From Welwitschia mirabilis (lineage: Eukaryota > Gnetophyta > Gnetopsida > Welwitschiales), in NCBI GenBank assembly GCA_051453625.1, contig JBOZIK010000001.1, positions 120,242,659 to 120,306,658 of the forward strand: a stretch of DNA of 64,000 nucleotides, given 5' to 3'. The stretch's first letter is position 1. Each line of letters opens with the position of its first letter. The translations under genes and the position numbers were made by a program. Shown in pieces: positions 45,868 through 58,292 of this stretch. The notes under the pieces were generated by a model that saw only the letters and a program-made list of their open reading frames with translations, was not told the origin of the DNA and searched no databases.

Positions 45868-47338
45868 TTACTTGAAACTGCAGGGGCCTGTCAGATGTTC
45901 TATCTATCAACCAGCTCATAATTCGATGATTGAATATCGTTTCCAAAAGCAGTTCCCCCAATAAAAAATAGACCCTAATAGACATTGTTATTAAAAATAA
46001 CATTAAGTTAGTTTTCTTCAAGAAACCAAAATGAGTAACGATAAGGCAATGGGAAGATTCTAGCAGGTTGAAACCTTTTTGCCATAGGAGCATAAGGAAA
46101 ATTAGGGGGGCTAATTATCTTAATAAAGAAGGAGGTTGAGCTAATCAATAAAGGACCTTACCATATTTTGATCTACTTCAAGGGGGAAGTTTAAGTTATC
46201 ACAAACATTTAAAACCCCTAAGGTAACATGAAGAAGAATAAAAAATAGCATAACCTGCTCAATACCATTACAAATAAGAATAAATGGTTGGTTGCAGGAG
46301 ATTTTAACCAATTTATTCCTAGATGGGAGAAATCAAGTGGAAACAACTAGAATAATAAAGAAGCAAAAATCCTTAAGGAGTTCATGGTGCAAGATAACTT
46401 AACAGATATCCCAATCCTAAGATGCAAATACACCTAGTTGAACAAAAGATGAGGTAATAATCTAATCATGTCTAAGATCAATAAAATTTTGGCTAGAAGA
46501 GAAATACTTAACAACATATCAATAAAAGCCTATGGCCTAAACAAAATAGCTTCGGATCACAGACCAATCAAGTTTCAGGTAGGGATGAAGTCACCCCCAA
46601 AATGTTCCTTTAAAATGGAAAGACTCTAGATAGATAGAGAAGAAATAAGAAACATGATGGAGAGTATCTAACAAAAGTATATTAAAACTAGGCCATTCAC
46701 GTTCTTGTATAAAAGCTTAAACATGCTAAAAGAACGTATGAAGCACTTGAAAAAAAAGGGATAATAAGAAATTTAACTCCCGAAAAGAGATTAAGAAGTA
46801 GCTCCAAAAGATCTAGACAAAGTAAAAGCAGGGAGGAGATCAAGATGACCTCAGACAGTGTATCTTCAAGAAATCTAAGAGATCATGACAGACAAAGAGC
46901 AATACTGAAAATAAAGATCTAAAATCTAAGGGCTACAAGGAGGTGATAAACACATAAAATTTTTCTTCTACTTAGAGAATGAGCACAGCATGTGCAATAA
47001 GATCAGAAAGCTTAAGGTAAAAAATAGATTATTAGAAGATGAGGAGAATATTAGGATCAAAATGAAGAAGCACCTCAGAACAGTTTGGGAATGGGAGGAT
47101 ATCATCCTTGAGTATTAAGTACTACTAATAAGGTTACTAAAGAGAAAAATCAAGAGTTATAAAATCCTTTTAATAGAGAAGAGCTAAAATAGACCATTAA
47201 ATCCTTAAAACACAATAAAGCCCCAGGGCCAGATGGGTATCCCATATAAATTTTCAAAGTCTACTTTGCCATCCTTGGTTGAAACATTCAAGATGTTATG
47301 TAGGAGATATCTACAAGCAAGAAAATCCCTATCAAAAT
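45868..47338 (+). pseudogene. LINE-1 ORF2: endonuclease and RT start, truncated
   Basis: ORF2 would nick target DNA and prime reverse transcription there. The start shows T-[TGA]-NCRGLSDVLSINQLI, where the family has WNCRGL, so the W codon has become TGA at 45873-45875. AGDFNQFIPRWEKSSG at 46296 is the GDFN motif, and ASDHRPIKFQ at 46550 is the SDHxPI motif; both belong to the AP-endonuclease domain. TIKSLKHNKAPGPDGYP at 47190-47245 is the first RT box. The rest of RT is missing because of the LTR at 47339. Confidence 0.8.
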
Positions 47339-48690
47339 TGTAGGATCGAGAACCCTGAGGGATTTGAAGGTGAATAGGATTTAAAAAATTAATTAAATAA
47401 GTTAACAAAAATTAACTTGCTTGAAATAAACAATTGAAACTTGTGTAAATAAAACTAAAAATATTCTGAAAAACTAAAGAACAGAAAACACAGAAATACT
47501 AATGAGGAGGCACACAAGTTTTATAGTGGTTCTGAAAACCCCCTACTCCACTTTTGATGATTAGCTTCTATTCAAGCCTGATCCAAATCTCCATTAATCT
47601 CTTTCCAGGTATTCCAGGTTCACCTATAACCTTTAGAAATGGACTTTTTTGAGGCTCAGTCTCAACCTTTGGCAAGAAAGTAAAGTGATAACTATGGTGT
47701 GCCAAAATGCACGAGTTTAACCTGATCTTTGGCTCAAGAATAGTATTACTACACTGTTTGAAAAGATGGTACAATTCAAAAGACTAACTTAACCAAGTAT
47801 GCAAAGACAACAACAGTTCTTGGTATGTATTTGGTCAGCTAGGGTATGTCCATGAGTACAATAAATGATTTCAAAAAGATTCAAAAGTGGTATAATGATT
47901 TTCACTCTTGGCAAATATATAGTGGAAGACTTTTAGGGTTTTTCACAAATAAAAAGACCTTCCAAAAGATATAAAATAGACTTATAACAGCAAAAAAAAT
48001 TTTGTTTCCATCATGACCAGTCGACCCCTTACTGATCGATCCTATCTGGTATTGTCATTAAAGTCGGTCACCCTTATGTTCTTCCAGTTGGCCTCTGTTT
48101 CTTATGGATCCATCTCTAGTCGACCGCTGTTTCTTATAGATCCATCTCCTGTCTAATTGACCACTTATCTAGTCACCTGCATATTCATTTGGTCGCTCCC
48201 TTGGTCAAGAAATTGTAATACTATTTTCCGCTCTAGGTCCGGTCGATCTCATAAAAGTCTGGCTGACCCCTTGTTGACAAAGGATGAATGCCACTCTAGG
48301 TTCGGTCGACCCCTTAGGAATCTGGTCAACCCTTGATGATCAGCTATAAAGTATTATATACACAAGTCCATTTGACCCCTCAGGAATCCAGTCAACCCCT
48401 TGATGATCAGCTGAGAAGTATTAGATGTATAGGTCCAATCGATCCCTTAGGAATCTGATCGACCTCTCTGAAATCAGTTTATTTCTGTGTAAGCCTCAGG
48501 TGCAGTCAACCCCTTAGAAATCCGATCGACCTCTCAGAAGGGTATAAAAATTGAAATTTTCATGTTCAAATTATGATAAATTCTTTCTACTTCTGTCCTA
48601 TAATGATTAATATTTTTTGCACAAGATACAACATATTTTGCTAAACAAAAAATATTAGTTTAACATCAATTAGCAAATAATAACTCAATA
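47339..48690 (-). repeat. LTR related to Copia-4, inserted in LINE-1
   Basis: TGTAGGATCGAGAACCC to TAGCAAATAATAACTCAATA matches 33326-34762 along its whole length, and in places it is better preserved. It has the clearest GTCGAC array of the window (48010-48545): GTCGACCCC, GGTCGATC, GGTCAACCC and CAGTCAACCCC recur every 30-40 bases, mostly in pairs. Flanking 5-mers AAAAT and AATGG do not form a target duplication. Neither a primer site nor a clear polypurine tract lies next to it, so it is a solo LTR or the edge of a truncated element. Confidence 0.8.
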
Positions 48691-49954
48691 AATGGATGTT
48701 CAAATCATGTTACTTTCTTTTAAGCTATATGTAAAAGCATATTTACATTCATTCATTATCTCATTTTGCTCAGCTTCTTTATCAAATTTACAATAGTACA
48801 TAGAGTTATCTTGGAAGAGACATAAATAACAGAAAAAGTTAAAATCACAAAAATAAGAAGAGTAATAATAAAAATATAAGAAACTTTAGAAACTAAGAAT
48901 TTGCTATATGTTTCTTTCCTGACAAAGAATTTCATGAATTATTCATTAACTTCAATAAATACATGTATAAACATGTATTTATTCCATTTTATTTTAAATA
49001 AGAATAGTTCAAAAATCCCACAAATAAAAACAACAAATGGGGTAAGAATATGTAAACTAGATGTGAAGCAACCAAAACATGACTTTAATAAGAAAAAGAC
49101 TAGAAACCATTGAGTTACATGAAAGTTACTTATAATAATGAATCATATTTTGTAAGAATCATTTAATATTATGATAGTAATACACTTAGAGAAGAGAATG
49201 AAATTATCAAATAAAAATTGAAAAACAAAGCACATAACAAATCATTATTGCAATTTTATAGTTTTTAAACCTTGTAATAAATTTGGTGATTATAAAAATG
49301 TAACTTTAAGAGGAGTGTTTAACTCAAAACTTTTACTCAACATGCATCCACCTTAGGAGAATAGTCATCATGGTTACTTAAGGACTCATAATATACCAAT
49401 TAGGTCACCTAAAAATTCAAATCCACAATCTTCTTAATGAGGAATAAGTATTTTACTAGTGAGACTTACAAACAATTAGCATTTTAAAATTACTTAGTAT
49501 TGCATACATGTTATAAGAACAAACTGAAAGAGATTAAAAAGTTTTTAAATGATATAAATAATGCCTTCAAGTTAATGCTTCATTTATAACACTGTGTTTA
49601 TGATAAAACTAGAGACAAAATGATCTAAAACAACTACACATTGGTTCTCACATTATAGAAATCAAGGTACAAATCATATAAATATACTAGGGTTATGTAC
49701 AAAGACTTGCTTGCATAGAAAATTATTCTATATAGTCTATTAGTAGAAACAAGGAAAGGAATAATGCAAAATTATAAAAAATAAAAACACATAAATATTA
49801 AGTAAAATATAGATGTAATAATGTATGCATCTCATACAACATCAACATTTCAAAAACCTTTTAATTTCATACAACATTTTTATATTTACCAAAATTATAA
49901 GATTATTATAATTTATATTAAGTAGATTTACCCTCATATATATTCTACTTATGC
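48691..49954. other. AT-rich spacer, nothing recognised
   Basis: There is no coding motif or partner repeat. An open frame at 48901-49113 has no family pattern. Confidence 0.6.
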
Positions 49955-51834
49955 TACAAAGTAATTCATCCTAGGCAATTTAAAAATATGTAGACTTAGT
50001 GGTAAACAATAAAGAGTATATAGATAGATTATTTATATCTTATAGTTTTAATGCTCATTCAACTAAACTTAATGTAAGACATTCAATTATTCAAATAATC
50101 TTTTAAGCATTAAAATACTTGACCATAAGAGCCTATGCTTATTATAGAATTTTATACTTTCCATTGATATTAAAATAAAACTAAATAATATTATATAGAC
50201 ATGAATGATTATAACTCAAACTAAACTATTCAAATAAAAATTTAAGTCTTACCAACAAATATTGGGGACTAAGAAAGATTGAACTATATTGGAATTCAAT
50301 TTCTTTAAAATACGTTCATCACTTGTCTATAAGGATTTTGATGTTTATAAATAAATCCCCTTTGATAATAAGAGTAAAGATTAAATAATATTAATACCAT
50401 TGTTATTACTCTTGTTATACCACAAAGAACTTTATATTAGACTCTGTTAGACATTATTAGAATTTAATATTATCTTGAAATGAATACACTTCATTAAATG
50501 AATTCCTTTTGTATCAAAATGGGAAGTATCTAGTTTGTATCTCAAAATAAACCTCTAAGGACAAGTAAGAATGCATTTAAATTAATAACTTATAAATAGA
50601 AATCTATTAAAAAATTATATGAGTAAGGCATATCACATATTTAGAACTAGATATTTAAAATTTCTGCTTAGGTACCTTTGTTCTTGAATCTCTACAATAT
50701 CAACAATTAAAAAAAGCCTAGTAAAATTTTTATTCCTTTTTATAATTTTCTGAATACAATTAATCCATTAAATACTCATTTTGTCATAACAATAGCAATA
50801 GATTTCAATATTAAATGGTTACATGGGTTCGATGTCGACATTTTACATTACAATATAGTTTACACTATCAATGCAACTCATTATGATAGAACATATATAA
50901 ACTTTTAAATTTTAATCTTTAGTATTAAAATTATTAATAAATCCCTTAAATAACATCTTATTATGATAAAATTTATCTAAGAAACTAGGATATTAATTAT
51001 CATATAAAAATTTTAAAAAATAAATGAAATCCAAGGTGACAAAACCATATTAATATTCAAAGTAAGTAGTAGAGTAATATCAATTACATTATTTGAATAT
51101 TTTTTAGAGTAAAAAAATTGTAGAGTGGTATAAGAAATATGATACCTTTAGAGCTCAAATAAGACTAAATTCTACATCATACTTCAATAATGCATACGTA
51201 CTCTAACTATAATACACAAGAAGAATGTTTATTTAAAAACAAAAAGTGATTTTGAAGAAGAGTTAAACTCTAGAATATTCCATAAAACTAAACTTGATGA
51301 TTTAGAAAATAGAGGAAATAAAATAGTCTCGTAGATCCTTTTATGAAGTTATAAGTAAAACTTTGTAGCGAAGACAACAAAATAAAGATATCCATTTCAA
51401 AGCTAGTAGCTACTTAACATAACTATGTTTAATAACTAAAACATAATTAACTGTTAGATGAGATTTTAATCATTAGATAATTCAAAGTAAGCATTAATGA
51501 TCTTTAAAAATCCACTACAAAGATAAAAGCTAGTTGGTATAACTACATCTAATAACTAAAACATAATTACCTATTGGTTGAGAACTAAATCATCATGACA
51601 ATTCAAAGTCACCATCAATAAGTTGTATGAAGAAAATGTAAAATCGACTATGTAATTAATAACACTATGTGCTGCATTAATTTGACTAAAAGTCTTTCTT
51701 CTTTGAATTATATGATATTCAAACATAATTATACTTTACCATTAAAATCTTTTGAATTTGCACTCAAAATATGAAAATAATAACAAATAAAGTAACTATT
51801 TATGATGATTACAAAGTGAGAACTTTGGCTTTTA
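49955..51834. repeat. Dispersed duplicated block, copy 2 (matches 3556-5461)
   Basis: This is collinear with 3556-5461, for example GCAATTTAAAAATATGTAGA at 49976 and at 3624. It ends at the same LTR junction with a common flank: ACTTTGGCTTTTA here, CCCTTGGCTTT at the other copy. No gene is seen. Confidence 0.75.
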
Positions 51835-52184
51835 TGTTAGGAAAAGTGAAAACAAATTTTCCTTTTTTTTTTAATTGTAAAATTATGTTTTAATGTTAAC
51901 CCCTCTTCTTGTAATGTTGTAAAAGAAGGTTATGTTTTAACTTCTTCAGGTATTTGATTTGGGGAAAAAAAGAGGAAAATGGAAGGAACTTTCTAGATTA
52001 ATTTGGATTCAAATCCTAAACCTATTTAAAAGTTGAATAAGGGTTTTTTTCATACAAATTTTTTCCCCATTGAAGAAGATTAAGAAATTCCCATGGTTTT
52101 TTCCTATATTAGGGTTTTACATGTTAAATATTATGTGTTGCTCATTTTCTTCTATTTTCATTTGCTACATTAGTTTTCATAATG
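51835..52184 (+). repeat. 5' LTR, Copia-2 family, copy in the second block
   Basis: TGTTAGGAAAAGTGAAAAC to GTTTTCATAATG matches 5462-5829 and 12121-12495. The primer site after it is destroyed: ATTAGTGATC stands where the other has TGGTATCAGAGC. Confidence 0.8.
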
Positions 52185-52589
52185 ATTAGTGATCTTTTCT
52201 TAATATTTTGGAGTGAAGCTTGTAAATGGAGTAAGCGAATTAAGTAGAGTAAATAAGAAAATAAATTAATATACTTATTACTACGGAGTAAGCATAGGAT
52301 CCAAGTAAAGTAACTAGATTAAATAAGAAAATGAGTTGCACTACACTAATAATTATAAAGTAAGCGTAGTAAGAAAAGTTGAGCAAAGTTCACAAGTGAA
52401 GCGAGTGGATAGAGAAAAGTAAAGAAATGGAAAACTTTTCTTGATCCATTCATATAATCCATACAGTTTGTACAATGTCCAATGTCTAGTATCCATATGA
52501 TTCATATTGTATAGTGTTCAACACCCATATATTTTCTACACTTTCATATAAATCACAACTTATTTTTGAGTTTTAGAAATGAAATGTCT

Positions 52590-53636
52590 ATTGATAATAA
52601 ATAGGTTAGTGGGAGTTAGAAACTAGATACTATGGAAAATCTTCATGGATGATTTTCTCTACTTAAATGATCACCATATTATTCTAAACTTAAAGAATGA
52701 AGTAAATGTAGATTCTAGATTATCAGATGCTAATTGGATAAAGAAATACTTAATGAAGAATTGAAAAAGCTTAACTAAAAATCTCTAAATACAATACATC
52801 CATGTCTTGGTAGTGATATACTTAGAATGTACAAGGGAAAACCAAATCATATATCTTATGGAAAATACTAAACCAAAGGTATGACTAGATCACTAGAATA
52901 AACAAATATTATATGATTAACAAGGTTTCCAAAATTAAAAGTAAATAAGAAACATCTTTATAAAGTCATTTGAATGAAATAAATGACTTGTTAGCTTAGA
53001 TTGATGATTTGGTATAATATTTAAAGAAGATCTCAAGTTGTCACTATTTTTAGTTCCTTATTAGATTAGTGGAAAGTAGTTCATACTAACTTGAATATAA
53101 CTTATAAATATTTAACATCTCTTAATACTTTCATTTCAAATGTGTTGAATGTAGATAAAATAAAAATTACAAATACATATAGTAAAGCATTAGTTGTTAG
53201 AAATGTTCATTTACACAAAAGGAAAGATGTCCATAAATGTACCAATAGTAGAGGTAAATTTACTAATACAAGTAAAGTCATTTTCTAATATTATAAGGAT
53301 AAAGATCATCTATGTAATGATTGTTTTACCTTGAAAAATAAAAAAAGAGATAAGGGACCTGAAAATAATAGACAAGAACAATCAAAATCCAATGGTGAAG
53401 TCTTAGTTATTCTAATTATTAGATATGTATATGGTAATGTTTTCATATTATTTACTATTGATGCATGGATTCTAGATTTAGGAGATTATTTTCATGTCTA
53501 GCCACATAAAGAATATTTTTCTAATTATAGATCCATTTGTAGTAGAGATGTCTTTCTTTGAGATGATATAGAATACACTATTAAAGCATTAGTGCTATTA
53601 TTCTGAAGCAAAGTAACAAACAAAATGTGACATTAA
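52590..53636 (+). pseudogene. Copia-2-family gag and protease start, truncated
   Basis: This aligns with 6560-7556. Remnants of DANWIKKYLMKN, a knuckle (YYKDKDHLCNDC) near 53290 and WILDLGDYFHV with PHKEYFSNYRSI near 53467 (protease, where relatives have WILDSGAS) are visible. The stretch ends abruptly at 53636, right after AATGTGACATT, where LINE-2 begins. Confidence 0.75.
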
Positions 53637-53639
53637 AAT

Positions 53640-56600
53640 AACATTTTACAAATGTATGCTCTAATAATTTCTTATCTATAAACAAGTAGAAATAAATTAA
53701 GTGTAATTCTAGGTTAAAAAGACAACTACATGAAGACAATCCTTTATGAATAAAATACTAGTTAAAGTGCCTATGTTTTAGAAGAATAGGCATTTTCAAA
53801 AGATCAAAAAATATTTTAATCCATATAACTTTAGTATCATGCATTTTCAATTTTCTATTTAAATTCTAAGAAATCATTATATCTTCTTTTATCAGATGGT
53901 AGACCATTTTTGGTTTGTAATGAAGAACATGTAAACCATTTTTCCATTATAAATTTGATAGGATTAAGTCATTATTCTTATTTTTAATCATTTTATCTTC
54001 TAGAAAAGTGAATAACTAATTATGAAACATCTTGATGTTAGGCGTATAATCACAAAGTGATTCAAATGAGTTCCTTGATAAATAATTCCCATTAAAAGAT
54101 ACACATGCAAATATACAAAACCTATTTATATCCAAGAGCTAATATTTTATAGTTTGAAGAGAGTTCTGAGATGTTTCTAACTAAAATCTACTATGGTGAA
54201 ATCCCTTAAGGCAATGAACTAGGATTTTCAATGCATTTCAATCAATATAATTATGAATCATTCTCAATGAATTTTAATTAATATAGTTATGAATCATTCT
54301 TCATTTTGATCAAATACTTTTAAAGATGTTCATACCTCTTAGTATAACTAAGTGATGTCATATGATTTGATTTAGAGAGTTGAGTCCCTTTTAGATCTTC
54401 CTATTATTATGTTTATAATTTTTAGTTTAGTACATAACAAATCATAAATAAGACTATTATGTGAGAAAGGATTTATGATCCATTTACAACATAGACATTT
54501 TACATATGGAAAACTATTAGTAAGTTTCAATCCTAGTTTCTAAGTTGAAAGGTAGTATATTTTTTAAGCAACTTTGTTAAAACTTTTTGTACAATCCAAA
54601 ATCAACCATATGAATTTAATAGACATGCAAGCTTTTTATAATAATTTAAGATAGGTATTCAATATGATAAATTAAAAACATGAATACTTGAAATATAGAC
54701 TTACACATTAGGAATTTTCCTACATAAGATATTTTTTTCACATTCCATGTAATAATATTCTTTGTGAGTTTACTAAGAATCTCTTCCAAAGATTAAATAT
54801 TATCTCCTCAAAGGAGAATGATATAATTAAAATATTGATAATGTCATTTTTTCTAATAATCTCCTAGGATTTATGCTTTATGAACTAAGTATTACCTTTA
54901 CTATTATATATAGAGGAATTCTCCCAATTGATCCTAGATCTTAAAAGTATGTAATATTGCTCTATTCCCTTAAAAAACCTATCAATATAGCTTTTTTCAT
55001 TCTTCATAAAGGAAAAGAAATTACTAGTAAAGTGCATATTTATCAACTACTTAAAATCACAAATCATTCTAATGCATTTCAAAAATCCATCTTATAATTA
55101 TTTTTTATTGCAGTGACTTAAAAGGTTAGATCCTATAGCAAGTAGAAAAGGGGTAATTGGAAAACCTTGTTGTACTATACTTTCTATGAGAAAATTATAT
55201 TAATTTCTATATTAGATTCTATACAAGCATTAGTGTTAGCAAAAATGCATCTTAACATGTGTAGAAACCTAAGATTAAATTCAATGTTTTCTATTTACTT
55301 TAGAATGAATTTCTAGGGAATACAATCATATAATTTAGTATAGTTGGTTTTGATGAAGGAGATATTTTAGTTATTTTATAATGCCTATTAATATCATTTT
55401 CAAGCTATTACCACATTATTAAAAATGTATCAACAAGAAACAAAACTTGTTTACTATTAACTAATAATGTCTTAAGTCATATTTTGTAGTCTTGTTACAT
55501 GATGATTTACCTAGATTTTGTAAGAAATGTTTACCAATGTTATTGATCTTCAATTACTAATTACATTTTCATTACTATATTTAAGAATAAATATAATAGA
55601 TCCTTTATTTAAACCAAATCCTAATTAACAACTTGATATGGCTTCTTTGATTACTTGAAAGTAGTCATTACAAATAACATTATAGTTCTCTTTACAAAAT
55701 TCTACATGTATGTTATTGAAGCCTAGAGCCTTACTATTAGACATAGTAAAGCAAGGATATCTAAGTTCTTTATCAGTGATATCACTCTTATGTAATCTAA
55801 TACGTTCATTCTTTAGTATGTTAAGAATGAAAGTAGTGATACAACTAAATTTATTATAATCAAATTCTTTTGATTTTAAAAAATGTTCTAAAATGATTAC
55901 TTAGAATATTTAAAATCTTCTCAATCTTATAAATCTCTAAATCTTTTAATACTAATTTGTTAATCTAACTATGATTGTTATTTGTTTTAAAGAAGAGTTT
56001 TTTCAATTTTTTATTTTAAATGGCATGTGGAATCATGAAGTTTAAGTAAGTACATCTTGCCTTTGATAGGGATACTTTTAGCATAATAATAATTATATTT
56101 TTGATAAATAAATTTTCTTTTAACTAACTTCCCTTAAATTATGAATTAAAGGGATTAATTAAAGTTATCAATGAAAGTATAAAATTTTCTTCTTAATTTT
56201 ATCACACTTCAATCTTTATATTTTATTCATCTATTCACTAGAAAAGCTAAAATTCTTTTTCTTCTATAAAGTGGCTATGATTCATTAGTCTATTTAGTTA
56301 AATTTTTCTTGAGAACATAGCTTAGAATTTTATTTTAAAAAGAATTTTTTAAAATGTAATACTTATATAAGAAATTATCATATACCTATGATAAATAAAT
56401 TTTTTATTCCTATTGTTAAAAGTACCAAAGTTATCTATCAAATCAATATGAAAATGGTATGATAATAAAACATTTTAATAGATATAAAAAAATGATTACT
56501 CCAAAATGAAATTGAGGTTATATACAACATATCTAAGTGATTTATAATAAGTGCCTCTCATTTTTAGATGTTGCTTCAAGTATAATCTAAATGCCATATG

Positions 56601-57175
56601 TAATCTAATTTGAAAGATGTATTAGTTAAATAGAAATATTCCTTGAAATGTATTTAGCTATTTAACTCTAATAATATTAAAAGGCATGAAATAATCTTCA
56701 ATTTTATCATTTACATCCTTGAGATTCCTAAAGTCTTTACCAAATATGCAAGGGACTTTAGAAAGCATTAAATTATAGTTCTTTCTTTGGATTAATCATA
56801 TCATTTAGATCATTAAGACCATTAATAGAACAAATGCAAAATCTATCATTTGGACCTTTAAAAATGTGCACACTCTTAAATTTTAAGAATTAGTTCACTG
56901 ATTAATTAGGGAATCAAACCATTTATTATTCATGATAATACATGCACAACCTTTCCATTGAATATGATTTATATAAATAAGAAAAATCCTTATCCATAAA
57001 TTTAGTGAAAATAACACTCATAACTTTAAAGAAAACATTCACTTCTTGTAAAAGAATGAAATCAAAATTATTAAAAATATTCATAAGTATTAATCTAGCA
57101 TTTTCTCTTTACAACCTATTAGCGAGGTCCCTTGCATATGAAGAAATTGTAATCATGGAAAAACAATTTTGACAT
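53640..57175 (-). pseudogene. LINE-2 ORF2: endonuclease and reverse transcriptase
   Basis: The minus-strand frame starts MITISSYARDLANRL near 57160. Then RLILMNIFNNFDFILLQEVN, where FDFILLQEV is the family's FIFLQEVK box of the AP endonuclease, lies near 57040. MSNSKALGFNNIHVEFCKEN near 55730 stands for the RT box NGKAPGPDGF..EFFK. ESIVQQGFPITPFLLAIG near 55180 stands for the V..G.RQGCPLSPxLF box. The YADD box could not be fixed. Many stops make it dead. The family call is secure from three ordered motifs. Confidence 0.75.
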
Positions 57176-57179
57176 CCTT

Positions 57180-57530
57180 AAGCATAGGAGAACTAGAGAT
57201 GTCTACAATGATATTAATAGTCTCTACATCTATCATAGTTTTAAGTGATGTAAAATAATTTACATATGAAACATCTATAGGAATCTATACTCCTAGATTG
57301 AAAATATAAATCATTGAATGCGTAAAATCTTCATTTGAAGAATAAATTCATTATTTTTTAATGATATTTTCAAGAATATTTTCTTTTTGTTCTTCAATTA
57401 TTTAAAAATCATACTTATTAATAATAGCTAGCCATTTCCCTTCATTATTAATAAGTTTCTTGGTAGGAAGATCTTGTGCTTTTGAAGATAATGCTAGTGC
57501 TTGTGACTTGTGTAGAGAGAGATAGAGATA
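57180..57530 (-). pseudogene. LINE-2 ORF1 end, tentative
   Basis: The minus-strand frame LPTKKLINNEGKWLAIINKY, then IIEEQKENILENI and IDVETINIIVDISSSPML, leads up to ORF2 with the usual short spacing. I see no knuckle motif. The call rests mainly on position upstream of ORF2. Confidence 0.4.
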
Positions 57531-58276
57531 TAATAGTTAATGCCTCATTGATTGTTGAGTTATTTTCCTATAAAGGACTTTTATTATCATTCTCTCCTTG
57601 CCCCTAACACCCTAAATAAGAAAATTAATAGCTGATACTCTAAGAATGTTAATCTTATATAATTTGATAAATATAAATCTTTACTAAAACAAACCTTGCA
57701 ACAAAATTTGTAATAAGTTACATTTTATAAATTAAGAATTAAAGAATGATAATTTTATATGAGTAATGTTTAATAAGTGAATTGTAAAAATCCTACCAGT
57801 TAATTTAAAAGAATAACATTGTTTATATACTTTGTATCTTTGCAACATGTAAATAATGATGTAGAATCAAGTAACATAAAAAAATAAAATGATTTTAGAA
57901 GAGATAGTTTAGATAATGGAGGGAATGAATTTGTAACTTTTATAATCATATTTCTTTTAAAAGTGTAACCATCATGATCACCTAAAAGAATGAATACCTT
58001 TCAAGCACAACCACCATAATTAACTAAATAATGATTTAATTATTCTTAGGATCTTATAGTATTCCATTAATTAAAATACCATCCCATTGGCATAGTGTAA
58101 ACAATAGAAATAAATTGAGCATAAAAGAATACTATTAAAATAGGGTGAATTCTTACATATAAAATATAAAACTTAAAAGTAAATAAATAATAAAGAGGAG
58201 TCTGAAGTATGTCTTCACTTACTTAATTTGGACTTTTATGACAATCAAATTTCTTACAACTAAAGACATCTCTTAA
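57531..58276. other. AT-rich stretch, no recognised coding
   Basis: If the primer site at 58277-58289 belongs to an element on the left, its gag should be here, but no Gag motif was seen in any minus-strand frame. It may instead be the 5' part of LINE-2. Confidence 0.5.
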
Positions 58277-58289
58277 TGCTTTAATACCA
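58277..58289 (-). other. Primer-binding site at the LTR of the Ty3 element
   Basis: The minus strand reads TGGTATTAAAGCA, two changes from TGGTATCAGAGCA, three bases from an LTR TG at 58293. It marks this side as the U5 end of the LTR. Confidence 0.65.
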
Positions 58290-58292
58290 AAA

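Larger units (their letters stand above)
44530..47338 (+). mobile_element. LINE-1: plus-strand L1-like element, interrupted
   Basis: A purine-rich, less AT-rich leader at 44530-44600 is followed by ORF1 with a DUF4283-type region and CCHC knuckles. ORF2 then carries an AP-endonuclease-like domain and the start of RT. The element breaks at 47339, where an LTR begins. No LINE sequence was recognised on the far side of that LTR (after 48690), so the 3' part is lost. Confidence 0.8.
53640..57530 (-). mobile_element. LINE-2: minus-strand L1-like element
   Basis: On the minus strand there is an ORF1 end (57530-57180), then ORF2 with endonuclease start and RT boxes. Its low-coordinate end (53640-54225) matches the fragment at 21463-22020. 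There is no poly-A/T tail at 53636-53640, where it abuts the broken Copia-2-family gag. The junction may therefore be a truncation or rearrangement rather than a clean LINE insertion. Confidence 0.75.
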
